Of a DNA stretch of 64,000 bases, positions 15,139 through 23,670 are shown piece by piece. The stretch is taken from NCBI GenBank assembly GCA_016707005.1, contig JADJIQ010000005.1:1136001-1200000 (forward strand). Reading direction: 5' to 3'. Under the pieces are notes generated by a model. It was not told where the DNA came from. It was given only the letters and a program-made list of their open reading frames with translations, and did no database searches. A program made the translations under genes and the position numbers. How positions within the stretch are numbered: the stretch's first letter is position 1; every line of letters starts with the position of its first letter. The stretch is from Ignavibacteria bacterium (GTDB taxonomy: Bacteria > Bacteroidota > Ignavibacteria > Kapaibacteriales > Kapaibacteriaceae).

Positions 15139-16929
15139 TCAAGATAGCCGTTCTGCAAGCTCCATCCACCTGGTGGTTGCCTTTTCGATGGAAGCCATGA
15201 GCGCATCGTGTTTGGCGGCCCACTCTTGATGGTCTGTATAGGAACCGCTACCTGATCCCAACAACGCAACGATCTCTTCGTTCTGCTTCTCCAGATCGGC
15301 GATCTTCGCCTCAAGAGTAGCGTACTCGCGCTGCTCTTTATAGGTCAACTTCTTTGGGGCTTCCGTTGTTGGTGAACCCGGATCCTTGGCCCCTGCTCCA
15401 GACTCCTTGTTCGCCGAGCCCTTCTTCGGCTTTGCTTCGATCTTCTCAAGGTAGGACGAATAATTCCCGGGGTACTCCTTGATCCTACCGCCCTCTTCAA
15501 AGGCCCAAATGGTGTCTACGGTCTTATCGAGGAATGCTCGATCGTGCGATACGATCAACAGGACACCCTTAAAGAAGGCCAGGTAGTCTTCCAGTGCCGA
15601 AAGCGTTACGAGATCGAAATCGTTCGTGGGCTCATCGAGGAAGAGAACGTTCGGGTTCGACATCAGGATACGGAGCAGGCCAAGGCGACGTCTTTCGCCC
15701 CCTGACAGAGTATGAACGTATGCATGCTGCTGTTTGGAGGAAAAGCCAAACCGATCGCATAGTTCCTTTGCGGTGATGTAGCGCTCGCGACCGATCCCAA
15801 CGTCGATGTATTCAGCGATGTCTCGCACATTCCACACCACAGTTTCGTTCTCCTGCAGATCCTTGATCTCTTGCTGGAAGAATCCGATCGAAACAGTGTC
15901 ACCAATGGTAACGTGGCCTTGAGTAGGGGGCTTCTTGCCCGCCAAGAGATTGAGAAGTGTTGTTTTCCCGGCGCCATTGGCACCGATGATACCGATGCGG
16001 TCCTTGGGAGCCGCACGGTAGGTGAAGTCAGTGATGATCGGTGCAACGGAGATGTCGATGGCATCGATGATCTTCCCACCGAGGAATCTGCCGCCAACTT
16101 CAATGTCGATGTCGCGGAATTCTGTAGAAGCAGTGGTCTGCTCCTTCTTCATCTTCTCGATCCAGTCGATGCGGCTTTGCTGTTTTGACCGTCGCGCCTT
16201 GGCACCCTTCTGCAGCCAAGCAAGCTCCGTGCGCAGTTTGTTGCGTTGATGGTCGGCTGTGGCATCTGCTACGGCGATCATCGACTCCTTGCGCTCCAGA
16301 TACCGCTCATACGATCCATCGTAGGAGAAGAGTCTGTTCTGATCGATCTCGATGATGCGCGTGCAGACGGCATCGAGGAAGTACCGATCGTGCGTAACGA
16401 GCAACAGACCGCGTGTTGTTGATTGCAGATCGTCCTGCAACCACTGAACACTTGAGGTGTCGAGGTGATTGGTAGGCTCATCCAAGATGAGGAGATCCGG
16501 TTCAGCCATGAGTGCTCGAGCGATGGCTACGCGTTTGCGCTGACCGCCCGAGAGGATGTGAACGTTCTTCGACGGATCGTGAATACCAAGTTTGCCAAGG
16601 GTCTGCCGAGCTCGGGTTTCTAGTTCCCAGTCTTCGAGGTGACCATGTGATTCGTCGTATGCAGAGACAACGGCGTGGAGTGCCGTGTCGTCCACGTCAA
16701 ACGCAGGAAGCTGCTCGAGATATTCTACGCGCACTTCTTTATTGAATGCGACCTCACCCGAATCGGGAACGTCTATTCCTGCGATGATGCGAAGGAGTGA
16801 AGTCTTGCCGGCACCATTGCGGCCGATCACTCCAATACGCTCGCCGTCCTGCATACCAAACGAGATGTTCTCGAAGAGAACCTTTTCGTAGTACGACTTA
16901 CTGAGATCCGTAGCACTGAACAACGTCAT
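15139..16929 (-). CDS. uup: ABC-F family ATPase (Uup-like)
   Basis: 596 aa with two ABC ATPase domains and no membrane part, the ABC-F layout of ribosome-associated ATPases. Walker A motifs are GRNGAGKTS (about residue 37) and GANGAGKTT (about 320); signatures are LSGGQRKRVAIARAL and LSGGERRRLGLLRIL. Between the domains is the charged linker (RTELAWLQKGAKARRSKQQSRI region), and the last 90 residues form a Lys/Glu-rich coiled coil as in Uup. The family resolves stalled or structurally blocked translation. Neighbours are the desaturase 15 bases upstream and the histidine kinase 3 bases downstream. Confidence 0.9.
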   Translation of the reverse strand: MTLFSATDLSKSYYEKVLFENISFGMQDGERIGVIGRNGAGKTSLLRIIAGIDVPDSGEVAFNKEVRVEYLEQLPAFDVDDTALHAVVSAYDESHGHLEDWELETRARQTLGKLGIHDPSKNVHILSGGQRKRVAIARALMAEPDLLILDEPTNHLDTSSVQWLQDDLQSTTRGLLLVTHDRYFLDAVCTRIIEIDQNRLFSYDGSYERYLERKESMIAVADATADHQRNKLRTELAWLQKGAKARRSKQQSRIDWIEKMKKEQTTASTEFRDIDIEVGGRFLGGKIIDAIDISVAPIITDFTYRAAPKDRIGIIGANGAGKTTLLNLLAGKKPPTQGHVTIGDTVSIGFFQQEIKDLQENETVVWNVRDIAEYIDVGIGRERYITAKELCDRFGFSSKQQHAYVHTLSGGERRRLGLLRILMSNPNVLFLDEPTNDFDLVTLSALEDYLAFFKGVLLIVSHDRAFLDKTVDTIWAFEEGGRIKEYPGNYSSYLEKIEAKPKKGSANKESGAGAKDPGSPTTEAPKKLTYKEQREYATLEAKIADLEKQNEEIVALLGSGSGSYTDHQEWAAKHDALMASIEKATTRWMELAERLS

Positions 16930-16944
16930 GAACGAAGGCCTCCG

Positions 16945-17898
16945 TTAGGCCACCTCTTCCTCGACAGGATCTTCTGTCATGGCGAGGACCTGGACGTTCA
17001 CTGCGGACTTCTTTCCGTCTTCGCGGCGCTTCTCGAGTAGGCTGTCCGGAATACGGACCACCTTCTTCACAAGGCCGATCGCTTCGAAGAGGCGAATGCT
17101 AAGCCCCGTAACGTCTATCTGCCACCACTTCATACCGTGGAAGGCAGAAGCAGGGAAGGCGTGGTGATTATTATGCCAGCCTTCGCCAAGAGCGAGAATG
17201 CCAACGATGAAATTATTCCGACTCTTGTCTGTTGTGGTGAACATCCTTCCGCCAACGTAGTGGCAGACAGAGTTCACGCTCCATGTAACGTGCGAAGAGA
17301 TGAAGATGCGAACCAAGCCGCCCCAGATGAAGCCCATCCAAGCGCCATGACCGCCCCCTACAAAATATCCGATGATGGCCGGGATCACAAGGCTGCCGAG
17401 TCCCCAGAAAAGGAAGGTGCGGGAGAACCAATCGATCATCGGATCCTTGGTGTAACGGGCACCCCATTTGGCCTTGATCTCGTTCATGTTGGGGGTGTTC
17501 ATCGCAAGCAACCATTCGAAGTGGGCGTAAAGAAAGCCACTGATCGTAGGTGAGTGCGGATCGCCTTCTTGGTCGCTAAAGGCATGGTGTTTGGTGTGAA
17601 CCGAAGCCCAATTCACCACCGGGCCTTGGAATGCCATGGAGCCAAGTGCCAGGACAATTGCTTTTAGTACAGGGTGCGGCTCGTATGCTTTGTGGACAAC
17701 GAGACGATGATAGCCCATGGTGATGCCGTATTCGGTGAGGATAACGCCGATGACACACATCAGGACATTGAATGTTGAGATGTCGCCCTGAAACGCAGCC
17801 CAAATGGCATAGATCGTGCCAAGGAGCGGGAGAGCGAGAAGTGCGATGACGGGGATGAGATACACGAGAAGAACTTTGCGATTGAAGGGAATCAGCAA
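16945..17898 (-). CDS. Acyl-CoA/acyl-lipid delta-9-type fatty acid desaturase
   Basis: A membrane di-iron enzyme that introduces a double bond into fatty acyl chains. All three histidine boxes are present: GYHRLVVH (about 62-69), HTKHH (101-105) and HNNHH near residue 245. Hydrophobic stretches at about 10-30, 45-60 and 165-200 fit the four-helix topology. The start is uncertain: TTG 17898 gives the full hydrophobic N-terminus but lacks a Shine-Dalgarno. It lies 2 bases after the stop of the upstream ATPase gene, so the two are probably co-transcribed. Confidence 0.9.
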   Translation of the reverse strand: MLIPFNRKVLLVYLIPVIALLALPLLGTIYAIWAAFQGDISTFNVLMCVIGVILTEYGITMGYHRLVVHKAYEPHPVLKAIVLALGSMAFQGPVVNWASVHTKHHAFSDQEGDPHSPTISGFLYAHFEWLLAMNTPNMNEIKAKWGARYTKDPMIDWFSRTFLFWGLGSLVIPAIIGYFVGGGHGAWMGFIWGGLVRIFISSHVTWSVNSVCHYVGGRMFTTTDKSRNNFIVGILALGEGWHNNHHAFPASAFHGMKWWQIDVTGLSIRLFEAIGLVKKVVRIPDSLLEKRREDGKKSAVNVQVLAMTEDPVEEEVA

Positions 17899-17900
17899 AG

Positions 17901-18626
17901 TTACGGAGAATTATACCACGCATGTTCTTGACGGTAGCTCGATCCAGTAACGTGGAGGATCTTGAACATCCCCTTTGTGCGGTCGTCATACCGCATGCGG
18001 TTGGCATCCCCGTCCCCAACGAACGCCTCATGCATAAGTTGGTCGTAAGGCTTGTTGCTCGTGACGAACATCCTGCCACCCTTGTCGTGGATGTGCATTA
18101 CGACTTTTTTGAAGAGTCGGGAGGCAATGCCGTAGCCGGAGTTCATATCGTCGATGATCCAAACCTGACCCGGTTCGAGGTCAAGTCGGGTATCAAAAGA
18201 ATAGGCATCTGCCGACATAAAGATCGGGTTGAGTCCCCGAGACATAAACACCTTGCTGATGGCAACGGACATATGGCTCTTGCCGATACCGGCATCGCCC
18301 CACATGTAGATCCCGGCGCCGGCACTGTTATCGTTGAGTTCAACGAGCAAATGGGCGTACTTCATCAACTCATGCTGGCTCTCGTTGTTTGGAATGTAAT
18401 GGGCCAGATGTGCGCAGATGTTCTCCAGGGGAACACTAGGGTTGCGATCGAAGAACTCCAGGTCAAGAATTATCTGCTCCAACGTCTCATCAGAAACCGT
18501 GGCGATCTCTACGTACGCTTCTTCCGGCCTTTGGCCAGGAACGATCACCAGCCCCGGGTAATGGGTGCGTAGCCTCGCAAGAAGCGCTGGAGTGAACTGA
18601 GCATGATGGAGCAGGAAGGGCTTCAT
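17901..18626 (-). CDS. AAA+ ATPase, DnaC/ZapE-like
   Basis: About 241 aa. Walker A is WGDAGIGKS, Walker B is VWIIDDMNS and sensor 1 is MFVTSNKP, followed by a C-terminal Arg-rich region (ANRMRYDDRTKG). The single compact AAA+ module resembles DnaC/IstB helicase loaders and the ZapE/AFG1 group; I cannot decide between them. I start at ATG 18626. The upstream in-frame TTG (18653) would sit in the loop of the terminator of the preceding FKBP operon, which makes it implausible. Neighbours give no functional clue. Confidence 0.72.
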   Translation of the reverse strand: MKPFLLHHAQFTPALLARLRTHYPGLVIVPGQRPEEAYVEIATVSDETLEQIILDLEFFDRNPSVPLENICAHLAHYIPNNESQHELMKYAHLLVELNDNSAGAGIYMWGDAGIGKSHMSVAISKVFMSRGLNPIFMSADAYSFDTRLDLEPGQVWIIDDMNSGYGIASRLFKKVVMHIHDKGGRMFVTSNKPYDQLMHEAFVGDGDANRMRYDDRTKGMFKILHVTGSSYRQEHAWYNSP

Positions 18627-18638
18627 GCCCCCAAAATG

Positions 18639-18670
18639 CAAAGGGTTGTGCAACGATGCACAACCCTTTG
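18639..18670 (-). terminator. Rho-independent terminator after the FKBP genes
   Basis: A perfect 14-bp stem (CAAAGGGTTGTGCA at 18639-18652 against 18657-18670) with a four-base ACGA loop. On the minus strand it is followed by GCATTTTGG. It lies 25 bases after the FKBP stop and directly before the ATPase gene. Confidence 0.8.
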
Positions 18671-18695
18671 GAAAAAGTCCGGATGGTCTCGAGGA

Positions 18696-19400
18696 TCACT
18701 TTGTGATATCGAGCAGCTCTACTTCGAAGATGAGTGTTTCGTTCGGGCCGATCGTCTGCCCGGCACCATTAGCACCGTAGGCAAGATTCGATGGGATATA
18801 GAACATGTACTTTGAGCCAACGGTCATGAGCTGAACACCTTCCGTCCAGCCGGCAATAACGCCGCTGAGAGGGAACTCGATCGGCTCACCACGTTGGACG
18901 GAGCTGTCAAAGACCGTACCATCAATGAGCGTGCCTGTGTAGTGCACCTTCACGGTGTTGTCCTTGGTTGGCTTCTTGCCCTTGCCTTCGGTCACAACCT
19001 TGTATTGAAGTCCGCTCGGTGTGACCATCACGCCAGCCTTCTTCTTGTTCTCTACAAGAAATGCCTCGCCCTTTGCCTTGTTCGCATCGCCCTTCTTGGC
19101 GGACTCCGCCTGCATCTTCGCCATGGCTTGTGCCTGGAGTGCCGTCATGCAAGCCTGAAGTTCTGAATCGGTGAGAAGGGGCTTGCCAGCCAGCATATCT
19201 TTCAGACCTGCTGTGAGTTGATTCACATCGAGATCGAGACCTTGGTCCTTGAGCGACTTGCCGATCTGCATACCTACGGCGTAGCTCGCCGAGTCCTTTT
19301 GTGTTGTTGGTTTCACGCTGTTCACTGCTTGTTGGGCGGTTGCCTCTGTGGCGCCGATACCGACGACAAGTGCAATCGCAAGAATGATGATTGTGCGCAT
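18696..19400 (-). CDS. Periplasmic FKBP-type peptidyl-prolyl isomerase (FkpA/Mip-like)
   Basis: 234 aa: a Sec signal peptide (MRTIIILAIALVVGIGATEATA), an N-terminal helical dimerisation domain (about 30-125), a hinge, and a C-terminal FKBP domain. Active-site residues are visible in KVHYTGTLIDGTVFDSS, FPLSGVIAGWTEGVQLM and YGANGAGQTIGPNETLIF. It catalyses proline cis-trans isomerisation and chaperones envelope proteins. It lies 32 bases after a close paralogue with a lipoprotein signal, a tandem duplication. A strong terminator follows. Confidence 0.92.
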   Translation of the reverse strand: MRTIIILAIALVVGIGATEATAQQAVNSVKPTTQKDSASYAVGMQIGKSLKDQGLDLDVNQLTAGLKDMLAGKPLLTDSELQACMTALQAQAMAKMQAESAKKGDANKAKGEAFLVENKKKAGVMVTPSGLQYKVVTEGKGKKPTKDNTVKVHYTGTLIDGTVFDSSVQRGEPIEFPLSGVIAGWTEGVQLMTVGSKYMFYIPSNLAYGANGAGQTIGPNETLIFEVELLDITK

Positions 19401-19432
19401 ATCGCTTTGCTGAAAAGTGATGTGAGAGGATG

Positions 19433-20128
19433 TTACTTGGAGATCGCCAGGAGTTCCACGTCGAATACGAGTACCGCGCCGGGAGGAATGGTCTGACCCA
19501 TACCTTGATCGCCATAGGCTAGATTGCTTGGGATCACTACGCGGTACTTCGATCCAACGTTCATGAGCATGAGCGCCTCAGTCCAACCAGGAATAACGCC
19601 GGTTATTGGGAATTCCACCGGCTCGCCGCGTTGAACAGAGCTGTCAAAGACCTTACCGTCGATGAACGTACCTGTATAGTGTACCTTGACGGTATTATCC
19701 TTTGTTGGCTTCGGCCCTTTTCCTTCGCTAACCACTTGATATTGAAGGCCACTGGCTGTTGTGACAACGCCCGGTTTGGTCTTATTTGCGGCGAGGTATG
19801 CATCACCAAGCTTGCGCGAAGAATCGGCCTTCTTGGTCTGCTCTTCCTGCATCTTCTTCATGGCCTTGTCTTGAAGCTTCATCATCACGGTCTGCAGAAC
19901 TGAATCGGTCAGCAGTGGCTTTTCGGCCATTGCGTCGCGGATACCCGCGGCCAGCATGTTGAGTTCTACATCGAGTGACTGCTGCTTGAACGACTTGCCG
20001 ATCTGAAGACCGATGGCGTAGCTAGATGAGTCAGCTTCTGTAGCTGGTGTTACTTCGTTTACCTCTGGTGCTTTATCACAAGCAACGAGGATGCAGCATG
20101 CAGCTGCAGCGGTCAGAAAGACCTTCAT
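19433..20128 (-). CDS. FKBP-type peptidyl-prolyl isomerase, lipoprotein form
   Basis: About 231 aa, paralogous to the downstream FKBP over its whole length (KVHYTGTFIDGKVFDSS, FPITGVIPGWTEALMLM). The difference is the N-terminus: MKVFLTAAAACCILVACDK with lipobox LVAC, so this copy is lipid-anchored while its neighbour is soluble. I start at ATG 20128, where AAAGGA lies about 7 bases upstream and the signal peptide begins; the frame is open to 20191. A TATCTTTG box at 20156-20163 lies 28 bases upstream of the ATG. Confidence 0.92.
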   Translation of the reverse strand: MKVFLTAAAACCILVACDKAPEVNEVTPATEADSSSYAIGLQIGKSFKQQSLDVELNMLAAGIRDAMAEKPLLTDSVLQTVMMKLQDKAMKKMQEEQTKKADSSRKLGDAYLAANKTKPGVVTTASGLQYQVVSEGKGPKPTKDNTVKVHYTGTFIDGKVFDSSVQRGEPVEFPITGVIPGWTEALMLMNVGSKYRVVIPSNLAYGDQGMGQTIPPGAVLVFDVELLAISK

Positions 20129-20155
20129 ATGATTCCTTTGATTTGACATGAACGG

Positions 20156-20163
20156 CAAAGATA
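20156..20163 (-). promoter_or_regulatory. TAnnTTTG box upstream of the FKBP lipoprotein gene
   Basis: TATCTTTG on the minus strand matches the -7 element of Bacteroidota primary sigma factor promoters. A start site about 4 bases downstream would give a leader of roughly 24 bases that includes the AAAGGA ribosome binding site. No convincing -33 TTTG is seen at 19-21 bases. Confidence 0.45.
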
Positions 20164-20166
20164 CGG

Positions 20167-20499
20167 TCAGCCGAGGTTTGGCGGTACCCACAAATGCCTC
20201 TTCATGTCAACAGCCTCCCCGGAAAACGTCACCCCCTCGGCCTCCAACCGCTCGCGCATCACAAACGGCGTCTCGAAATGCATCTTCCCGGATAGTTCGC
20301 CCAGGCGGTTCACCACGCGGTGACAGGGGATATCCGTACGGTCGGAGAGCGCCACAGCATTGAGGGCCCACCCAACAAGCCGGGCACCGGATCGGCTGCC
20401 GATCGCCTGAGCAATAGAACCATACGTCGTTACGTGTCCTACAGGGACCTGGCGGACGATGTCGTAGATGCGTTCGTAGATATCGGAGTCTTGTGCCAT
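20167..20499 (-). CDS. Small MGMT-family protein (single-domain alkyltransferase-like)
   Basis: 110 aa, only the C-terminal DNA-binding/active-site domain of O6-methylguanine methyltransferases. It keeps the cysteine in IPCHRVVNR, unlike alkyltransferase-like (ATL) proteins, which have Trp there. It also retains the HTH residues in SGARLVGWALNAV. It may be a true methyltransferase or an ATL-type lesion recogniser that feeds nucleotide excision repair. It is divergent from the secreted protein at 20529 with only 29 bases between the starts. Confidence 0.82.
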   Translation of the reverse strand: MAQDSDIYERIYDIVRQVPVGHVTTYGSIAQAIGSRSGARLVGWALNAVALSDRTDIPCHRVVNRLGELSGKMHFETPFVMRERLEAEGVTFSGEAVDMKRHLWVPPNLG

Positions 20500-20528
20500 T
20501 TTGGTGTGAATCTACAAAAGGGGTTACC

Positions 20529-20927
20529 ATGAAACGCATCGTACTAGTGTTGCTACTTGTCGGGGCTCAGTACGTGTCTGCTCAAGACCCGGTTAGACTG
20601 GATACAAGAACGGCGGACAGAATCTGGTTCGAGAACGTGAGTTTTGAGAAAGATCCTAACAGCACTTCGCAGTTGTACGGTATTTATGAAATGGAAAGCG
20701 TCACCAATCTCTGTGCAACCGGTATGGACCTATTGCAGGTGGTAGGGATTGGTGGGAACGCTTATTGTACGTTGAAAGATTCACATGTCCGGCAACTCGA
20801 CAGAGACTCGGCAGCCAACCTGATATCTGTGAGTACAATGTTTGACTTCCAAGGAGGCCGACCAACAAAGTCGTTGAGTCGTATCTGGTGCACCTGCTCC
20901 TCAGTGGCATGCCGACATAATGGTTGA
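20529..20927 (+). CDS. Secreted protein, N-terminal part of a probably frameshifted gene
   Basis: 132 codons: a Sec signal peptide (MKRIVLVLLLVGAQYVSAQ) and the beginning of an unrecognised exported domain. AAAGGGG lies about 8 bases before ATG 20529. The reading frame ends at 20927, but coding character continues in the next frame, which is open from 20878 to 22044. A one-base insertion (or two-base deletion) within 20878-20924 would join the parts into a protein of about 500 aa. It is either an assembly error or a recent pseudogene. Confidence 0.6.
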   Translation: MKRIVLVLLLVGAQYVSAQDPVRLDTRTADRIWFENVSFEKDPNSTSQLYGIYEMESVTNLCATGMDLLQVVGIGGNAYCTLKDSHVRQLDRDSAANLISVSTMFDFQGGRPTKSLSRIWCTCSSVACRHNG

Positions 20928-22044
20928 GGCATTCCAATGCAACGGTGATACGACTTCCTTTGTGACCGAGGAGAATCTGAGGTATTGTCTGCGTGGTCCG
21001 TCGTTCAAAGAGGATGCATTTACCACAGATCTTGTCGGTGACGATCAGCCAGATCTTGTTGTACGTTCAATCAACGACTCCGTATGGTACAACATCGTAC
21101 CGAACGGATCTCTCACTCCATTTGAATGCGATAAGACGATACACGTTCCCGCTGTCCCGGGTAGAACTATCGTCACCGAAACAGTCACGAAGGACGGCTT
21201 GGTGGTGATCGCACGAGATACAGCGGGGAGCCCAAATGATAAGCTGTATGCAATGGAGTTAAGCATCCTTGAGGTCAATCCGGATTCTCTTGAGTTCAGC
21301 TGGCGAGACTTCTCTTCCCTGTCACTACGCTGTGATGGTTGTGAGCAACCCAAGGAGTGGTTCGTTGGGAAGGATGGCAAAAAGGGTGATGTTTATATCT
21401 ACCGAAAATTCAAGACATCAACAGGTGCTGACAACACAGTCGTTGATCGTCTCGCAAATCGAGACCTTGAGAGGGTTACGCGTATAACGGATGACCAACT
21501 GTGGATCTATGGAACGGTTCCTGATAGCCATGTCTTCGGCGTTCCGCTTGTTGTCTTTCAAGCGGGTACGGGTGAAGAGATGTATTTCGCACGGCTCGAC
21601 AATATTTCAAAACCATTCGGATACCTTACTGTCAGCTCACATGTGCGATTGAAACAGTTTCGAGTGATTCGAGACGGCAATGGAGACAATAAGCCAGATA
21701 TACTCCAAGGTCAGGTTGATTTTGTACAGGCCCCGTTCAACCTCTTGAATATCTACGAGAAGTTTGAACTGGCAGGACCTACCTCCGTCTATGAACAAGC
21801 AGCATTTGGCACTGCACACCTTGAGATGCGCGGAACCACAGTGCTACTTGACGGGAATGTTTCGCCGTCCGTGATCGAGATCTACGATGGTCTCGGTTCA
21901 ATAGAATCTCAGACTCCGATCTCAAGCGGGGTGTTTGAGCACGATATCGCACCGAGTCTAATTGGCAAAGCGCCGGGCCTGCGTCTTGTCGTTCGGCGTT
22001 TGAAAGACAGAGTGCAGACAGTTTCGTTCGTTTATACTCGGTAG
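20920..22044 (+). CDS. Secreted protein, C-terminal part of a probably frameshifted gene
   Basis: 374 codons as an independent ORF from ATG 20920, but the same frame is open upstream to 20878 and reads sensibly (SGAPAPQWHADIM). It has no signal peptide of its own, which supports it being the rest of the gene at 20529. The segment TTDLVGDDQPDLVV resembles an FG-GAP blade. The final 70 residues (IEIYDGLG ... VVRRLKDRVQTVSFVYTR) resemble a T9SS type A sorting domain: beta strands ending in a short basic C-terminus. Function unknown. Confidence 0.6.
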   Translation: MVEAFQCNGDTTSFVTEENLRYCLRGPSFKEDAFTTDLVGDDQPDLVVRSINDSVWYNIVPNGSLTPFECDKTIHVPAVPGRTIVTETVTKDGLVVIARDTAGSPNDKLYAMELSILEVNPDSLEFSWRDFSSLSLRCDGCEQPKEWFVGKDGKKGDVYIYRKFKTSTGADNTVVDRLANRDLERVTRITDDQLWIYGTVPDSHVFGVPLVVFQAGTGEEMYFARLDNISKPFGYLTVSSHVRLKQFRVIRDGNGDNKPDILQGQVDFVQAPFNLLNIYEKFELAGPTSVYEQAAFGTAHLEMRGTTVLLDGNVSPSVIEIYDGLGSIESQTPISSGVFEHDIAPSLIGKAPGLRLVVRRLKDRVQTVSFVYTR

Positions 22045-22049
22045 ACTCT

Positions 22050-22073
22050 CGTCATACCGTCATACCGTCATAC
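22050..22073. repeat. 8-bp tandem repeat (cgtcatac) before the FAD protein gene
   Basis: Three perfect 8-base units, cgtcatac, between the stop at 22044 and the ATG at 22087. The core gtcata recurs in the 49.5 kb array. It is followed by tgtattttgcgg, a possible -7-like sequence directly before the ATG. Confidence 0.65.
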
Positions 22074-22086
22074 TGTATTTTGCGGT

Positions 22087-23670
22087 ATGCACAAACGGAT
22101 CGACCTCCTTCTCTCGCCCTCGCAAGCTGCCGATCCGGCTGCGGTGCGCGTCCATGCCGCCCGCGAAGCGGATGTAGCACTTGATACCGTTACGTCTGTT
22201 CAACTTGTCCGACGTTCAGTGGATGCACGCTCACGTATGCCGCGGATACGGATCGTAGCAGATGTGTTCGTTGATGAAGAAGCCCCCTCTGAACCGTCGT
22301 TGCTGGATGGGTTGAAACAGGCAGATCCTACAAAGCGGGTCGTGATCGTTGGCGCCGGACCGGCCGGATATTTCGCCGCACTCGAGTTGCTTGAGCATGG
22401 GATAACCCCAGTGGTTGTGGACCGAGGGAAGGATGTGCGCGCTCGCCGACGTGACCTCCGCTCCATCCAACAAGATGGTGTTGTGGATCCGCATTCGAAC
22501 TACTGTTTTGGTGAAGGGGGCGCCGGGACATACTCCGATGGAAAGTTGTATACCCGATCCCACAAACGCGGCAGTATCGAAAAGGTCCTGCAACTGCTCG
22601 TTGATCATGGAGCCACGCGCGACATCCTCGTGGATACACATCCGCATATCGGATCGAACAAACTGTGGCTGGTTGTGCAGTCCATCCGTGAGACGATCCT
22701 CCGGTATGGCGGCGAAGTACACTTTGAATCGTTTGTGACGGATGTTGTGATGCACACGGATGCGAAGGGTGAACGTAGCGTTCGTGGTGTAACTCTTGAG
22801 TCGGGCATTGAACTGCTTGGTGATGCGGTGATCCTTGCAACAGGACATAGTGCCCGCGATGTGTTCTCGATCTGTGTTCGAAACAAGATCGCGATCGAAG
22901 CCAAACCATTTGCATTGGGTGTGCGTATCGAACACTCGCAAGAACTGATCGATCAGATCCAGTATCATCATGCACCGCGCGACCCGAATCTGCCGGCATC
23001 GTCGTACAAGCTTGTATGTCAGGCAGACGGACGTGGGGTGTTCTCGTTCTGTATGTGTCCGGGTGGACTCATCGTGCCGTCTGCAACAGCCCCGGGCGAG
23101 ATCGTAGTGAATGGGATGTCGATGTCCAGACGCGACTCGCCATTCGCAAACTCCGGAACCGTAGTAGCGGTCGAACCAGATGATTGGTCGGCGTTCTCCT
23201 CGTCAGGCGTTTTAGCCGCTATGGAGTATCAGGCATCGGTTGAGCGCGCGGCATTTGCAAGTAATGGTGATGGATCGCAACGTGCTCCGGCGCAACGGTT
23301 GGTTGACTACCTCGACCGCAAGACGTCGGCATCCATTCCAAAGACATCATACATCCCTGGTCACGTCAGCATAGATCTCCAGAGCATTCTTCCACCGAAC
23401 ATCGACGGCAGACTTCGCCAAGCAATACGCGAGTTCGGCCGATCCATGCGCGGCTATCTTACCAACGAAGCAGTGATGGTAGGTGTTGAATCACGCACCT
23501 CATCCCCTGTTCGTATTCCGCGCGATGCTGTCACGCGTGAGCACATCCACGTTCGCCGACTCTTCCCAAGTGGCGAAGGTGCAGGGTATGCAGGGGGCAT
23601 TGTGTCTGCCGCACTCGATGGGCAGAATGTTGCTCAGGCCATCGCGGCGAGGATCTTCTCGGCAGCGTAA
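22087..23670 (+). CDS. FAD-dependent dehydrogenase (COG2509-like)
   Basis: 527 aa. A short N-terminal basic domain (1-85) precedes a Rossmann FAD-binding motif, VVIVGAGPAGYFAALEL (about 94-110). HSNYCFGEGGAGTYSDGKL and ATGHSARDVF are characteristic of the large uncharacterised FAD-dependent dehydrogenase family assigned to COG2509. The C-terminal FAD contact is SGEGAGYAGGIVSAALDG. The substrate is unknown. The last 37 bases overlap the convergent amine oxidase gene. The leader is very short: tattttg lies 4 bases before the ATG. Confidence 0.85.
   Translation: MHKRIDLLLSPSQAADPAAVRVHAAREADVALDTVTSVQLVRRSVDARSRMPRIRIVADVFVDEEAPSEPSLLDGLKQADPTKRVVIVGAGPAGYFAALELLEHGITPVVVDRGKDVRARRRDLRSIQQDGVVDPHSNYCFGEGGAGTYSDGKLYTRSHKRGSIEKVLQLLVDHGATRDILVDTHPHIGSNKLWLVVQSIRETILRYGGEVHFESFVTDVVMHTDAKGERSVRGVTLESGIELLGDAVILATGHSARDVFSICVRNKIAIEAKPFALGVRIEHSQELIDQIQYHHAPRDPNLPASSYKLVCQADGRGVFSFCMCPGGLIVPSATAPGEIVVNGMSMSRRDSPFANSGTVVAVEPDDWSAFSSSGVLAAMEYQASVERAAFASNGDGSQRAPAQRLVDYLDRKTSASIPKTSYIPGHVSIDLQSILPPNIDGRLRQAIREFGRSMRGYLTNEAVMVGVESRTSSPVRIPRDAVTREHIHVRRLFPSGEGAGYAGGIVSAALDGQNVAQAIAARIFSAA

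Noticed and set aside
22231..22999. Minus-strand frames of 246 and 223 codons opposite the FAD protein
   Set aside because: The plus-strand gene has a clear FAD motif; the antisense frames have no motif.
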